From CAZGCA01 sp964524145 (lineage in GTDB: Bacteria > Hydrogenedentota > CAZGCA01): 18,195 nt of DNA. Under the pieces are notes generated by a model, which saw nothing but the letters and a program-made list of their open reading frames with translations, ran no database searches and had not been told where the DNA came from. A program made the position numbers and the translations under genes. Location of the stretch: NCBI GenBank assembly GCA_964524145.1, contig CAZGCA010000106.1, positions 1 through 18,195 of the forward strand, read 5' to 3'. Positions 7,118 to 14,581 of the stretch are shown one piece after another (position 1 is the stretch's first letter; every line of letters begins with the position of its first letter).

Positions 7118-9264
7118 TATGGGTTCGCCTCTCCGATGCATATCAATCCCGGCGACATTGTCGGCAGCGTTACGCGAACCTCGACTCCGTCCGTTGTCCA
7201 CTTGGCTTCCGCGCCGCGCACGGTCAGGTCACGGTCTGCGCCCAGCAACTCTCTTGGAATGTGGAACTGAACCTCCTGCTCGGAATCCGTGACGTTGAAG
7301 ACGTTTACGACGCCTCCCTTCGCGTTCGGAAGCGAGTGGAGATGAATAGTCTCGGCCAATCCGTGAAATCGACCTCTGACGAAATACGGTTTCAGCCGTT
7401 TGTACGTCTTCATCTGTTCCTGATAGGCAGCGAAACGTTTCTCCGGGTCGTACTCCGGCAACCCTCCGGGCGGTTCGACGGTCCGGTTGCTCGTTTTTCC
7501 GCCGATCCCGAGATGTCTGACCGTCGAGGCGGCCCACCAGAAGAAGAGTGAGCTGTCATTGTCGGCAGCCATGGTGATGTGGAGGTAGAGCGGGATGTTG
7601 CAGCCCAGGTTGTAGTAGTAAAGCGCCAACGCCTTGCCGGATTTCAGGTCGTTGATGCAATCCCACATGTACTCGAACCCCCAATTCTCGTCGTAGGAAC
7701 CGTTCTCTCCGAACCCTTGCTGGAAGTATGTCGGCACATAGATCGACTCGCTCCAGGGCCAGACGGGGTCGTGCGCCTCGACGATGAGCCCGGGACATTG
7801 TTTGCGGACCTCGTTGCAGAGGTTATAGACAGCGAGCACGTGGTCCAGCGGCGTTGTCGGAACGGTGTGTCCGTGCGCGGCATCATGGCAGGGTCCGCGC
7901 CAGTCCATTTCGTCGAACATCATGAAACGGATCCCGTGCCGCGATATGTCGAGAATGCGTTCGAGCTTCGCCTGCCAGAAGGTCGGATTGCACAGACAGG
8001 TCTCCCACAGCTTCTGGCCGGGCCACGAGACGGGGCCGACGTCGCGACCAGGGTGTTTGACCAGGTACTCGTGCGGCCAATGGTCTCTGTAACAGCGGAG
8101 TATCGTCCGGTACCCGAGGTCCAGCCCGTAGTCATCTTTGAGCGTCTTCACCATTTCCGGGACGGTTCCCAATCGCGATTCGTCCCAGAGCGTGGTGCCT
8201 TCGGCGACCTCCCAGCCGGGGTCCAGATACAGTAGCTCGCAGCCGCACGCTTGCGCTTTCGCGGCTTCCTGCAGCAGCGCATCACGCGTGTAATGTTCCT
8301 TCAGCCTATCCTCGATGGAATGGTACCAGCCGACATCGTACAACTCATTCCAATTCACCGGCGGGTTGTAGTCTTCGGGGAACGTGTGTCCTTTCGAGTC
8401 CAGAAAGTCGCGGTAGCATGCAAACGCCTCGGTAAGCCCGCCATCAAACGGCACGTAGCGCGTCGTGCCGAAGGTGACCTCCGCTCCCGGCGCGAGATGC
8501 CGGGCGGCCGAGGGTTCGCCGTACAAGGAGAGTCCCGCGCCGCCGAAGCGCAGCATCCGCTCATCTCCTTGACGCTGAGGACACGCAACGGAAAGCTCGA
8601 TCGCCTCGTTGTTGTACTTGATGATCACCACGCCGCGTTCGCCGTCCCACCACGTCCAGGCTTCCGAGCGGAGACAGCCCTCTTCCCTCAGGAGCGGTTC
8701 GGGACGTGTCCTGTCGGAATAGACCGCGTTGCTGAAGTCGCCTTTGATCAGCGCTTCGGTCGAGTAGTCGTGCACGCTGCCGTTCAGCTGTACCCGAAAG
8801 GGAATAGCACACAACCGCCAGTCCGCGCGACGAGTCATGTCGGCAAGAAACCCCAACTCGATACGGCTGAGCGTGACCGGCTGCGTATCGGCGTTCTTGA
8901 GAGTTATCGTCTCCTCGATGTGGTCCCCGACGTTGCGGAACACCTGGACGAGTTCGATCTGCGAGTTTGAAAAGCGACCCGTGATAGTGGTTTCGGAGCC
9001 GTTCCGGACGCACCTCTTCTCTGTCAATCCCGTACCGCCGATCTTCTTGCCAAAGCCGACGAACCCCGATATTGCGTAGTGGTACGGCCTGTCGGCAAAG
9101 TCAAGCTTCATCTCCGGAGCATACAGTCGTCCCGTATCGGCGGCCAGTTCCAGCATTGTCTTCTCCTTTGCATGGCCGCTGTCAACAGTGCCCGCGAGAC
9201 AACAGCACGCAACTCCCAACGCCACGACGTTCGACAATCCGATCGTTATCATCGCCTTGAGCAT
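7117..9264 (-). CDS. secreted GH36-like alpha-glycosidase (alpha-galactosidase clan)
   Basis: 715 aa from the ATG at 9264, preceded by GGGGTG. The frame continues 38 codons upstream into the preceding gene, but only at 9264 does a signal peptide follow (a hydrophobic stretch, then ...DSGHA near residue 32). The N-terminal beta-sandwich (about 35-290) is followed by a TIM barrel (about 300-560) and a C-terminal beta domain. In the barrel, LYLDPGWE (Asp348) corresponds to the LDDGW motif of GH36/GH27. FMMFDEMDW (Asp451/Asp454) sits where the nucleophile strand lies, and VEAHDPVWPW (Asp499) where the acid/base is expected. The classical KWD and CSSGGGRFD motifs are not present, so this is a divergent branch and the sugar cannot be named. 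It probably acts in the periplasm or outside the cell. It lies 47 bp downstream of the TIGR04076 gene and overlaps the VIT-like gene by one base. Confidence 0.8.
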   Translation of the reverse strand: MLKAMITIGLSNVVALGVACCCLAGTVDSGHAKEKTMLELAADTGRLYAPEMKLDFADRPYHYAISGFVGFGKKIGGTGLTEKRCVRNGSETTITGRFSNSQIELVQVFRNVGDHIEETITLKNADTQPVTLSRIELGFLADMTRRADWRLCAIPFRVQLNGSVHDYSTEALIKGDFSNAVYSDRTRPEPLLREEGCLRSEAWTWWDGERGVVIIKYNNEAIELSVACPQRQGDERMLRFGGAGLSLYGEPSAARHLAPGAEVTFGTTRYVPFDGGLTEAFACYRDFLDSKGHTFPEDYNPPVNWNELYDVGWYHSIEDRLKEHYTRDALLQEAAKAQACGCELLYLDPGWEVAEGTTLWDESRLGTVPEMVKTLKDDYGLDLGYRTILRCYRDHWPHEYLVKHPGRDVGPVSWPGQKLWETCLCNPTFWQAKLERILDISRHGIRFMMFDEMDWRGPCHDAAHGHTVPTTPLDHVLAVYNLCNEVRKQCPGLIVEAHDPVWPWSESIYVPTYFQQGFGENGSYDENWGFEYMWDCINDLKSGKALALYYYNLGCNIPLYLHITMAADNDSSLFFWWAASTVRHLGIGGKTSNRTVEPPGGLPEYDPEKRFAAYQEQMKTYKRLKPYFVRGRFHGLAETIHLHSLPNAKGGVVNVFNVTDSEQEVQFHIPRELLGADRDLTVRGAEAKWTTDGVEVRVTLPTMSPGLICIGEANP

Positions 9265-9311
9265 AACACACCCCACATTTATCGCCAGGTACTCGCTGCC
9301 CGGCCGAGGAT

Positions 9312-9749
9312 TCACGATCCGGAACCGCTGCGCTCCTCCACCTTGAGTTCCATAACAATATGTCCCCAGCCGCCGCATTGGACGCCCACGTCGAAGCAGC
9401 CCGTTCGTTTGAACCGGATCTCATTGGGATCTACACCCGCGTAAAGCAGCTCATTAGATGCAAAGATGACCTTTGCCGCTGAACTCAAGGCGTAGATGCA
9501 AACTCTCTTTGGACAGAGTTTTGTTATAAGGTTGCCGGCTCCGTCGAACACAAGCCTGTCTCCCACCTGGTGCATGCTATTGCAGTTGTGCGATTCGACG
9601 ACCTCCATAACGATCGTCTTGTTCATCAATTCGGGGCCTTTGGAGAGCACATCATTGTTCCTCGGATTCTCTCTAAACAGTCTTATCTCTTGGTCCGTGT
9701 ACCCCAAACGCTCTTGGATCATCTGCCACGTACTCTCATTGATCTCCAT
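9312..9749 (-). CDS. TIGR04076 family protein
   Basis: 145 aa, ATG at 9749, with GAGGAGG seven bases upstream (9756-9762). The core VVESHNCNSMHQVGD (50-64) and KLCPKRVCIYALS (77-89), followed by a C-terminal TGCFDVGVQCGGWGHIVMEL stretch, match the TIGR04076 pattern of small uncharacterised cysteine-containing proteins. Conserved cysteines are at 56, 79, 84, 118 and 125. The first 40 residues (WQMIQERLGYTDQEI...FRENPRN) form the helical extension seen in a subset of this family. The biochemical role is not known; the cysteines could bind metal or act in redox. It is the first gene of the minus-strand run, with its own promoter and a palindrome in its leader. Confidence 0.85.
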   Translation of the reverse strand: MEINESTWQMIQERLGYTDQEIRLFRENPRNNDVLSKGPELMNKTIVMEVVESHNCNSMHQVGDRLVFDGAGNLITKLCPKRVCIYALSSAAKVIFASNELLYAGVDPNEIRFKRTGCFDVGVQCGGWGHIVMELKVEERSGSGS

Positions 9750-9768
9750 GTCAACGCCTCCTCAGAAC

Positions 9769-9782
9769 CTGGCGTACGCCAG
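9769..9782. promoter_or_regulatory. 14-bp perfect palindrome in the leader of the TIGR04076 gene
   Basis: CTGGCGTACGCCAG is perfectly self-complementary. It lies between the predicted transcription start (about 9815) and the ribosome binding site (9756-9762) of the minus-strand gene. Position and symmetry fit a dimeric repressor operator; an RNA hairpin just upstream of the ribosome binding site is the alternative. Confidence 0.4.
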
Positions 9783-9820
9783 AGCCTCGCAACACGGCCA
9801 TTACACAACCTGCGGCAGCC

Positions 9821-9850
9821 ATTCTACCCTCTGGCAGCACGGTGACGCAA
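9821..9850 (-). promoter_or_regulatory. probable promoter of the TIGR04076-glycosidase-VIT-flavoprotein run
   Basis: On the minus strand TTGCGT (9845-9850), an 18-nt spacer and TAGAAT (9821-9826, 5/6). The -35 is moderate. Transcription would start near 9815, about 65 nt before the ATG at 9749. Confidence 0.4.
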
Positions 9851-9880
9851 GGGAATGACGTCGGGTGATGAATAGGGTGT

Positions 9881-9900
9881 CCGGTAAAACCCTTAACCGG
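9881..9900 (-). terminator. weak stem-loop at the end of the RND operon
   Basis: CCGGT and ACCGG arms flank a short A/T-rich loop and overlap the TAA stop of the pump gene. The stem is five base pairs with no following U tract, so intrinsic termination is doubtful. Confidence 0.2.
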
Positions 9901-12900
9901 CTGAAGGCTGTGGCTGCGGATGCTTGCGCAACCGGGCGAGTCGCTCCTCGACGATGGTGTATACCGTCGGTATGAGGATAAGCGTGATGAGCGTCGAAAC
10001 GAGCAGCCCGCCTATAACGACGCGGGCCATCGGCGCCTGCAGCTCGCTTCCTTCACCGAGCCCGAGCGACATCGGCGTAAGAGCGAGTGCTGTCGTGAGC
10101 GTGGTCATGAGGATGGGTCGCAACCTGCGTCGGCCGCCTTCCTCGACGGCTTGGCGCAGGGGCATATCGTGTTTGCGCCGCAGCATGTTGACGTAGTCGA
10201 TAAGCACGATGGCGTTGTTCACCACTATGCCCGCCAGCATGACCACGCCCATCAGCGACTGCACGTTGAGCGTTGTGCCGGTCAGCACAAGCGTCAAGAT
10301 GACGCCGATAACGGCGAACGGTATCGAGAACATGATTATCAGCGGGTGGATGAGCGACTCGAACTGGGACGCCATCACCATGTAGACGAGCACCACGGCC
10401 AACACGAACGCCAATGCCATCTCCCTGTACGATTCCTGTTGGTCTTCGTACTCGCCTCCGTAAAAGAACGAGAATTCTCTCGGCAGCGTTATATCGCGAA
10501 GCAGCCGCTGGATGTCCCGCATGACGTTCCCGAGATCGTACCCCGGCGCGAGGTTGGCCGCGACGGTAAGCGAGCGTTCCTGGTCGATCCGTTCGATTTC
10601 TGTCGGTCCGGTGCGTCGTTCCAGCCGGACGAAGTTGGTCACCGGCACGCGTTCGCCCCGGGGCGTCACCATCCAGAGGGTCCGCAGATTCTCGAGCCGG
10701 AGCCTGTCCTGTTCGCGCAACCGGACGCGCACGTTGTACTCGTCGCCGGCGTCGCGGTATCTGGTCGCGACCTCGCCGCCGAACGCTGTCTGGAGGGTCT
10801 GGGCGATCGCCGATACGCTCAGCCCGAACTCGCCCGCCTTGTCCCGGTCGATCGCGAGGGTCACCTCGGGCCGGCCGCGGCTCTGGCTCAACCGGGTATC
10901 CGTGATCCCCGGGTAGTCGGCAAGCTTACGCTCCACTTCACCGGCGATGCGTACCGCTTCGTCGCGATCGTATCCGCGTATGTCGATCCCGATGCTCTCG
11001 CCTTGTGACTGAAACATGCGCATGATAAACAGTCCGCCGCTGGCGCGCGTCCTCACAAGGAGGCCCGGAATATCCCCGAGCTTGCTGCGCAGCAACTCCG
11101 CTATCTCCTCGCTCGAGTAGTCCCTCTCATTGAGATCCACGAGCTTGATCCTGAGCGAACCGCTGGTCGAGGAGGAGCCGCGATACCATGAGCCGGTACC
11201 GAAACTGGTTTGCACGTTCTCTATATAGGGTCCCGCAACCTGCTGCACGATACCCTCGACCTTGCGGAACGTTTCATCCAGCGTCTCGAGACGTGTCCCC
11301 GGGGCCATCTCGCCGTAGACGCGGACTTCGCCTTCGTCCGTGGTCGGCATGTATTCGAACCCTATCGACCGCAACAGCGGGAGGACTGCCAGGAGAATCA
11401 CTATGCCGCCGAACACCACCAACCTGCGGTGTCCGAGCGCGAAGTGCAGCATCTTCCGGTACGTTTCGTCGGCGCTGTTAAATCCGGCCTCGCTCACTCG
11501 GTACAGCTTGTGCAGCAGACTCTCTGTGCCATTGGCGTCAGGCCGCTCGACCTTGAGCACGGTCCGGCAAAGCATCGGGATAAGGGTGAGCGCAACGAGA
11601 AGCGAACAGGTCAAGCTGAACGCGACGACATAGGAGAGCTGGCCGAACATCACGCTCGCCGTACCGGAGATGAAGACCAGCGGCAGGAACACCACCAATG
11701 TGGTCAGCGTGGACGCGATGATGGCGGCGGTCACCTCTCCGCTGCCTTGCAGCGCTGCCTCACGTGCGGGTTGGCCCGCCTCACGGTGCCGGAAGGCGTT
11801 CTCGAGCACGACGATGCTGTTGTCCACAAGCAACCCGATGCCGAGCGCCAGCCCTCCGAACGAGACGATGTTCAGGGTGAATCCGCCGAAGTAGATCAGC
11901 GAGAACGACGCCATCACCGAGATAGGAATTGCAGTGGCGATGATAAGCGTGGACCGGATATTCCTGAGAAAGACGAGCAGCACGATCACAGCCAAAACAG
12001 CGCCGTAGAGCGCGGCGGCGCGCACGCTGGCGATGGAATCCTTGATGTACCGTGCGGAATCGAAGAGCGGGATGATTTGGATATGCGGAAAGTCGCGTTG
12101 TATGCGTGCGACCTCGTCATAGACAGCATCGGCGACCTGTACGGTGTTGCTGCCGGATTGTTTCTGTATCGAGAGCGAGATACCCGGCTGACCGTTGATG
12201 CGTTCGACGCTGCGTATCTCCTCGAACGCGTCATCAATCTCTGCGATGTCTTTGAGGTACACCGTCACGCCTTCCCGGGTCGCAACGACGATCTGCTGGA
12301 GGTCTTCGAGCGACGTGAACTGGCCATGGGTCCGGACCAGCAGATCGATTTCGCCTTCGTCGACTTCTCCGGCAGGCAGGTCGAGGTTCTCGGCGCGGAT
12401 AGCCTGGACGATACTTCGCGGCGACAGCTTAAGGGCATCGATCTTTTCCCTGATAAGGTTGACGTGGATTTCGCGGCGGAACCCGCCCCTGATGTCGGCG
12501 GAGGCGACTCCCGGTACGCGTTCCAACCGGTACTTGAGTGTATGCTCAGCTAGATACCGCAGGTCAACCGGGTCGAGCTTTCCGCCAAGGCCCAAGTAGA
12601 GTATCGGGATCATGTTAAGATCGAATTTGTACAGTACCGGCGGGTCGGCGTCTTCCGGGAGCACGTCGCGGAGCCGGTCGAGCCGTTCCCGGACGTCGTT
12701 GGTGACGTCTTCGAGGTCGGTGCCCCAGGTAAACCGCAGCGAAACGCGTGCACGCTCTTCTTCGGAGCCGGATTCGATCTCCTCGACGTTGCTCACCGAG
12801 CCCATGGCTTCCTCGATGGGGCGGGTGATGAGCGTCTCGATCTCCTCGGGACCGGCACCGTCGTACCCGACCGCGACCGTGAGGGACGGGTAGGTGATGT

Positions 12901-13015
12901 CGGGCATCAAGTCGATGGGGAGCCGGCCGAGCGATACGACACTTATAACGATGATGATCAGAAACAACATCACCGTAGTGACGGGTCTGTCAACTGCTAT
13001 CTGGGTCAGTTTCAT
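9893..13015 (-). CDS. RND-family efflux pump inner-membrane subunit (AcrB/MexB/SwrC-like)
   Basis: 1040 aa, the usual length for a hydrophobe/amphiphile RND pump. It starts MKLTQIAVDRPVTTVML, a standard N-terminus leading into the first transmembrane helix. LPIDLMPDITYPSLTV follows, then the large periplasmic porter domain with RLERVPGVASADIRGG near 163-178. Helix 4 reads ALGIGLLVDNSIVVLEN at about 390-406, where Asp398-Asn399 replaces the Asp-Asp proton relay of AcrB (407/408). The second half repeats the plan and has GVVMLAGIVVNNAIVLIDY near its helix 10. It should use the proton gradient to export lipophilic compounds together with the fusion protein encoded 9 bp upstream. No outer-membrane TolC-type gene is in the window. 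The Shine-Dalgarno is weak, so translation is probably coupled. The exported substrate cannot be inferred. Confidence 0.95.
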   Translation of the reverse strand: MKLTQIAVDRPVTTVMLFLIIIVISVVSLGRLPIDLMPDITYPSLTVAVGYDGAGPEEIETLITRPIEEAMGSVSNVEEIESGSEEERARVSLRFTWGTDLEDVTNDVRERLDRLRDVLPEDADPPVLYKFDLNMIPILYLGLGGKLDPVDLRYLAEHTLKYRLERVPGVASADIRGGFRREIHVNLIREKIDALKLSPRSIVQAIRAENLDLPAGEVDEGEIDLLVRTHGQFTSLEDLQQIVVATREGVTVYLKDIAEIDDAFEEIRSVERINGQPGISLSIQKQSGSNTVQVADAVYDEVARIQRDFPHIQIIPLFDSARYIKDSIASVRAAALYGAVLAVIVLLVFLRNIRSTLIIATAIPISVMASFSLIYFGGFTLNIVSFGGLALGIGLLVDNSIVVLENAFRHREAGQPAREAALQGSGEVTAAIIASTLTTLVVFLPLVFISGTASVMFGQLSYVVAFSLTCSLLVALTLIPMLCRTVLKVERPDANGTESLLHKLYRVSEAGFNSADETYRKMLHFALGHRRLVVFGGIVILLAVLPLLRSIGFEYMPTTDEGEVRVYGEMAPGTRLETLDETFRKVEGIVQQVAGPYIENVQTSFGTGSWYRGSSSTSGSLRIKLVDLNERDYSSEEIAELLRSKLGDIPGLLVRTRASGGLFIMRMFQSQGESIGIDIRGYDRDEAVRIAGEVERKLADYPGITDTRLSQSRGRPEVTLAIDRDKAGEFGLSVSAIAQTLQTAFGGEVATRYRDAGDEYNVRVRLREQDRLRLENLRTLWMVTPRGERVPVTNFVRLERRTGPTEIERIDQERSLTVAANLAPGYDLGNVMRDIQRLLRDITLPREFSFFYGGEYEDQQESYREMALAFVLAVVLVYMVMASQFESLIHPLIIMFSIPFAVIGVILTLVLTGTTLNVQSLMGVVMLAGIVVNNAIVLIDYVNMLRRKHDMPLRQAVEEGGRRRLRPILMTTLTTALALTPMSLGLGEGSELQAPMARVVIGGLLVSTLITLILIPTVYTIVEERLARLRKHPQPQPSAG

Positions 13016-13024
13016 GTGGGATCG

Positions 13025-14185
13025 CTAGGCGGCCTCGGCGGCTTGTTCTCCGGGGGTTTCGTGCCGGACGCGGTCGCCGTCACCAACCAGGTACTGCCCT
13101 CTGACAATGACCAGGTCGCCCTCGGCAAGACCGTCAAGCACTTCGGCAGCGCCTTCGGAGAGGATGCCGAGCGTTACCTCTGTGCTGTGCGCCACACCGT
13201 CCACTACACGCAGGACTTCGGTTCTGCCGTTACGGCGTACAAGCGCCATTTCGGGTGCCAGTACCACGTCGGACTTCTCTTCAGCGACGAGCGTCACGTC
13301 CGCATACATGCCCGGACGAAGCTCGCCGGCCTCGTTGGGCACCACGATCTCGACCATAGTCGTGCGGGTCGCGACGTCGACTGTCGGGGCGATCCGTTCG
13401 ACACGTCCCTGAAGCTTGATCGAACCGTCCGCGACCATCACGACCGCGGGACGCCCGACCTCGATCAGCGCAATATCAGTCTCGGGTACGTCGATGACAG
13501 CCTTCGCGGGGTCCGTCCTGACGATCGTGCAGAGCGGTGTGGTAGCCGACACCAGCGCGCCGGGGTCTACTCGGCGCTTGTCAATATAACCGCTCAACCG
13601 CGCGATGATTCGTGTGTGCTCGAGATTGATCTGCGCCTCGTCGAGGGAAGCGCGTGCGCCGGCGACGTCGGCCTCAGCAAGGTCGACGTCCGCATGTGCC
13701 GCGTCCCTATCGGATGTTGCGAGGTCCAACTGCTGGTCGGGTGCGAGCCCTTGGCGGGACATCGTCTCGGCGCGTGCAAACTCTCGTTCAGCCGACCGCA
13801 GGCTGATTCGGCTCCGTTCGAGCCGGGCCTCCGCGAGTTTCAGGTTGGCCTTGGCCCGCTCGAGCCGTTGTACAAACTCCGCGTCGTCAATGGTGGCGAG
13901 CAGGTCGCCTTTGGATACCCGGTCGCCTATCTGCACTTTGAGGGTCTCGAGAATACCGGTCACCTTGGGAAGGATCGTGACCGACTCGTATGCCTCGACG
14001 GAGCCCACGTACCGTATGGTCTGGCGGATGGGACCGCGCTCGACCTTGGCGACTTCGACGCTCACCTCGAACCCGCTTCGAGGCATTGCTGCAGGATTAT
14101 TTGAACCACGCTTAACTCTAAGCCCGACGGATACACACAACGCCGCTACCGCGCCAACAACGACAACGAAAAGAAGTTTCTTCAT
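13025..14185 (-). CDS. RND efflux periplasmic adaptor (membrane fusion protein, HlyD family)
   Basis: 386 aa. The N-terminus MKKLLFVVVVGAVAALCVSVGL is a membrane anchor or signal. GSVEAYESVTILPKVTGILETLKVQIGDRVSKGDLLATID near residues 51-92 is the biotinyl-lipoyl half-motif. A coiled-coil hairpin rich in Ala/Glu/Arg (about 95-170) contains MSRQGLAPDQQLDLA at its turn, as in MFP subunits. The second lipoyl half (ARLSGYIDKRRVDPGALV) and the beta-barrel/membrane-proximal domains (RPGMYADVTLVAEE, later APEMALVRRNG) follow. It links the inner-membrane pump to an outer-membrane channel. It is first in the operon behind the promoter at 14338-14366. The ribosome binding site is poor (AGGA about 13 nt upstream of the ATG). 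Confidence 0.93.
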   Translation of the reverse strand: MKKLLFVVVVGAVAALCVSVGLRVKRGSNNPAAMPRSGFEVSVEVAKVERGPIRQTIRYVGSVEAYESVTILPKVTGILETLKVQIGDRVSKGDLLATIDDAEFVQRLERAKANLKLAEARLERSRISLRSAEREFARAETMSRQGLAPDQQLDLATSDRDAAHADVDLAEADVAGARASLDEAQINLEHTRIIARLSGYIDKRRVDPGALVSATTPLCTIVRTDPAKAVIDVPETDIALIEVGRPAVVMVADGSIKLQGRVERIAPTVDVATRTTMVEIVVPNEAGELRPGMYADVTLVAEEKSDVVLAPEMALVRRNGRTEVLRVVDGVAHSTEVTLGILSEGAAEVLDGLAEGDLVIVRGQYLVGDGDRVRHETPGEQAAEAA

Positions 14186-14337
14186 TTCAGATAAGTAATC
14201 CTATCCGGCCCGTCACGCTCCCGGCAACGTGTCAGCCGAAGACTCGACTCCGGCGAGCAGACAGTCCGCGTTACACAACCAACACCAATACCCCGAACCT
14301 CGCACCCCCTGGAGATCAGGCCTTTTCGGCAGGGAGG

Positions 14338-14366
14338 ATAGTACCATATGCGGACGTGTCTGTCAA
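14338..14366 (-). promoter_or_regulatory. σ70-type promoter of the RND efflux operon
   Basis: On the minus strand TTGACA (14361-14366), a 17-nt spacer and TACTAT (14338-14343). Transcription would start near 14331, leaving a leader of about 145 nt to the ATG at 14185. Confidence 0.65.
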
Positions 14367-14522
14367 TCAGTCCCAGGCTCGAGTCGCCTTCGGACTACGG
14401 TTGCGATTCCGACATCATCTAGACCGAAGAAGCGGCTGTCAGCGGGAATCGACCGCCGCAGTATAGGAGCATCGAACGATCCGGCGCGGGCTGTTTCGCT
14501 TGTTTCGTATCCGTCGGATAAC

Positions 14523-14551
14523 TTGACATGCCCGGAGTGTCAACATATAAT
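14523..14551 (+). promoter_or_regulatory. consensus σ70 promoter of the methyltransferase gene
   Basis: TTGACA (14523-14528), a 17-nt spacer and TATAAT (14546-14551) match the σ70 consensus at all 12 positions with optimal spacing. Transcription would start near 14558. This excludes the ATG at 14528, which lies inside the -35 region, as the start of the gene. Confidence 0.8.
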
Positions 14552-14581
14552 GCACCGGGAACTCCTGGAAAGTCGCGAAAC

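Larger units (their letters stand above)
14186..14581. other. divergent intergenic region between the RND operon and the methyltransferase
   Basis: This spacer carries two back-to-back σ70 promoters, at 14338-14366 (-) and 14523-14551 (+), about 155 bp apart. The RND leader would be about 145 nt. No regulator gene accompanies the pump, and I see no clear operator repeat in the spacer. Confidence 0.5.

Noticed and set aside
9265..9378. Upstream extension of the glycosidase reading frame to 9378
   Set aside because: It would overlap the preceding gene, has no ribosome binding site, and would bury the signal peptide that starts at 9264.
11210..12553. 447-codon plus-strand open frame opposite the RND pump
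   Set aside because: It is a shadow in GC-rich coding DNA. The translation is rich in Arg/His/Asp/Gln without domains, and the minus strand encodes an unmistakable RND pump.
13016..14104. 362-codon plus-strand frame opposite the membrane-fusion protein
   Set aside because: It is antisense to a well-supported HlyD-family gene, and the translation lacks any family pattern.
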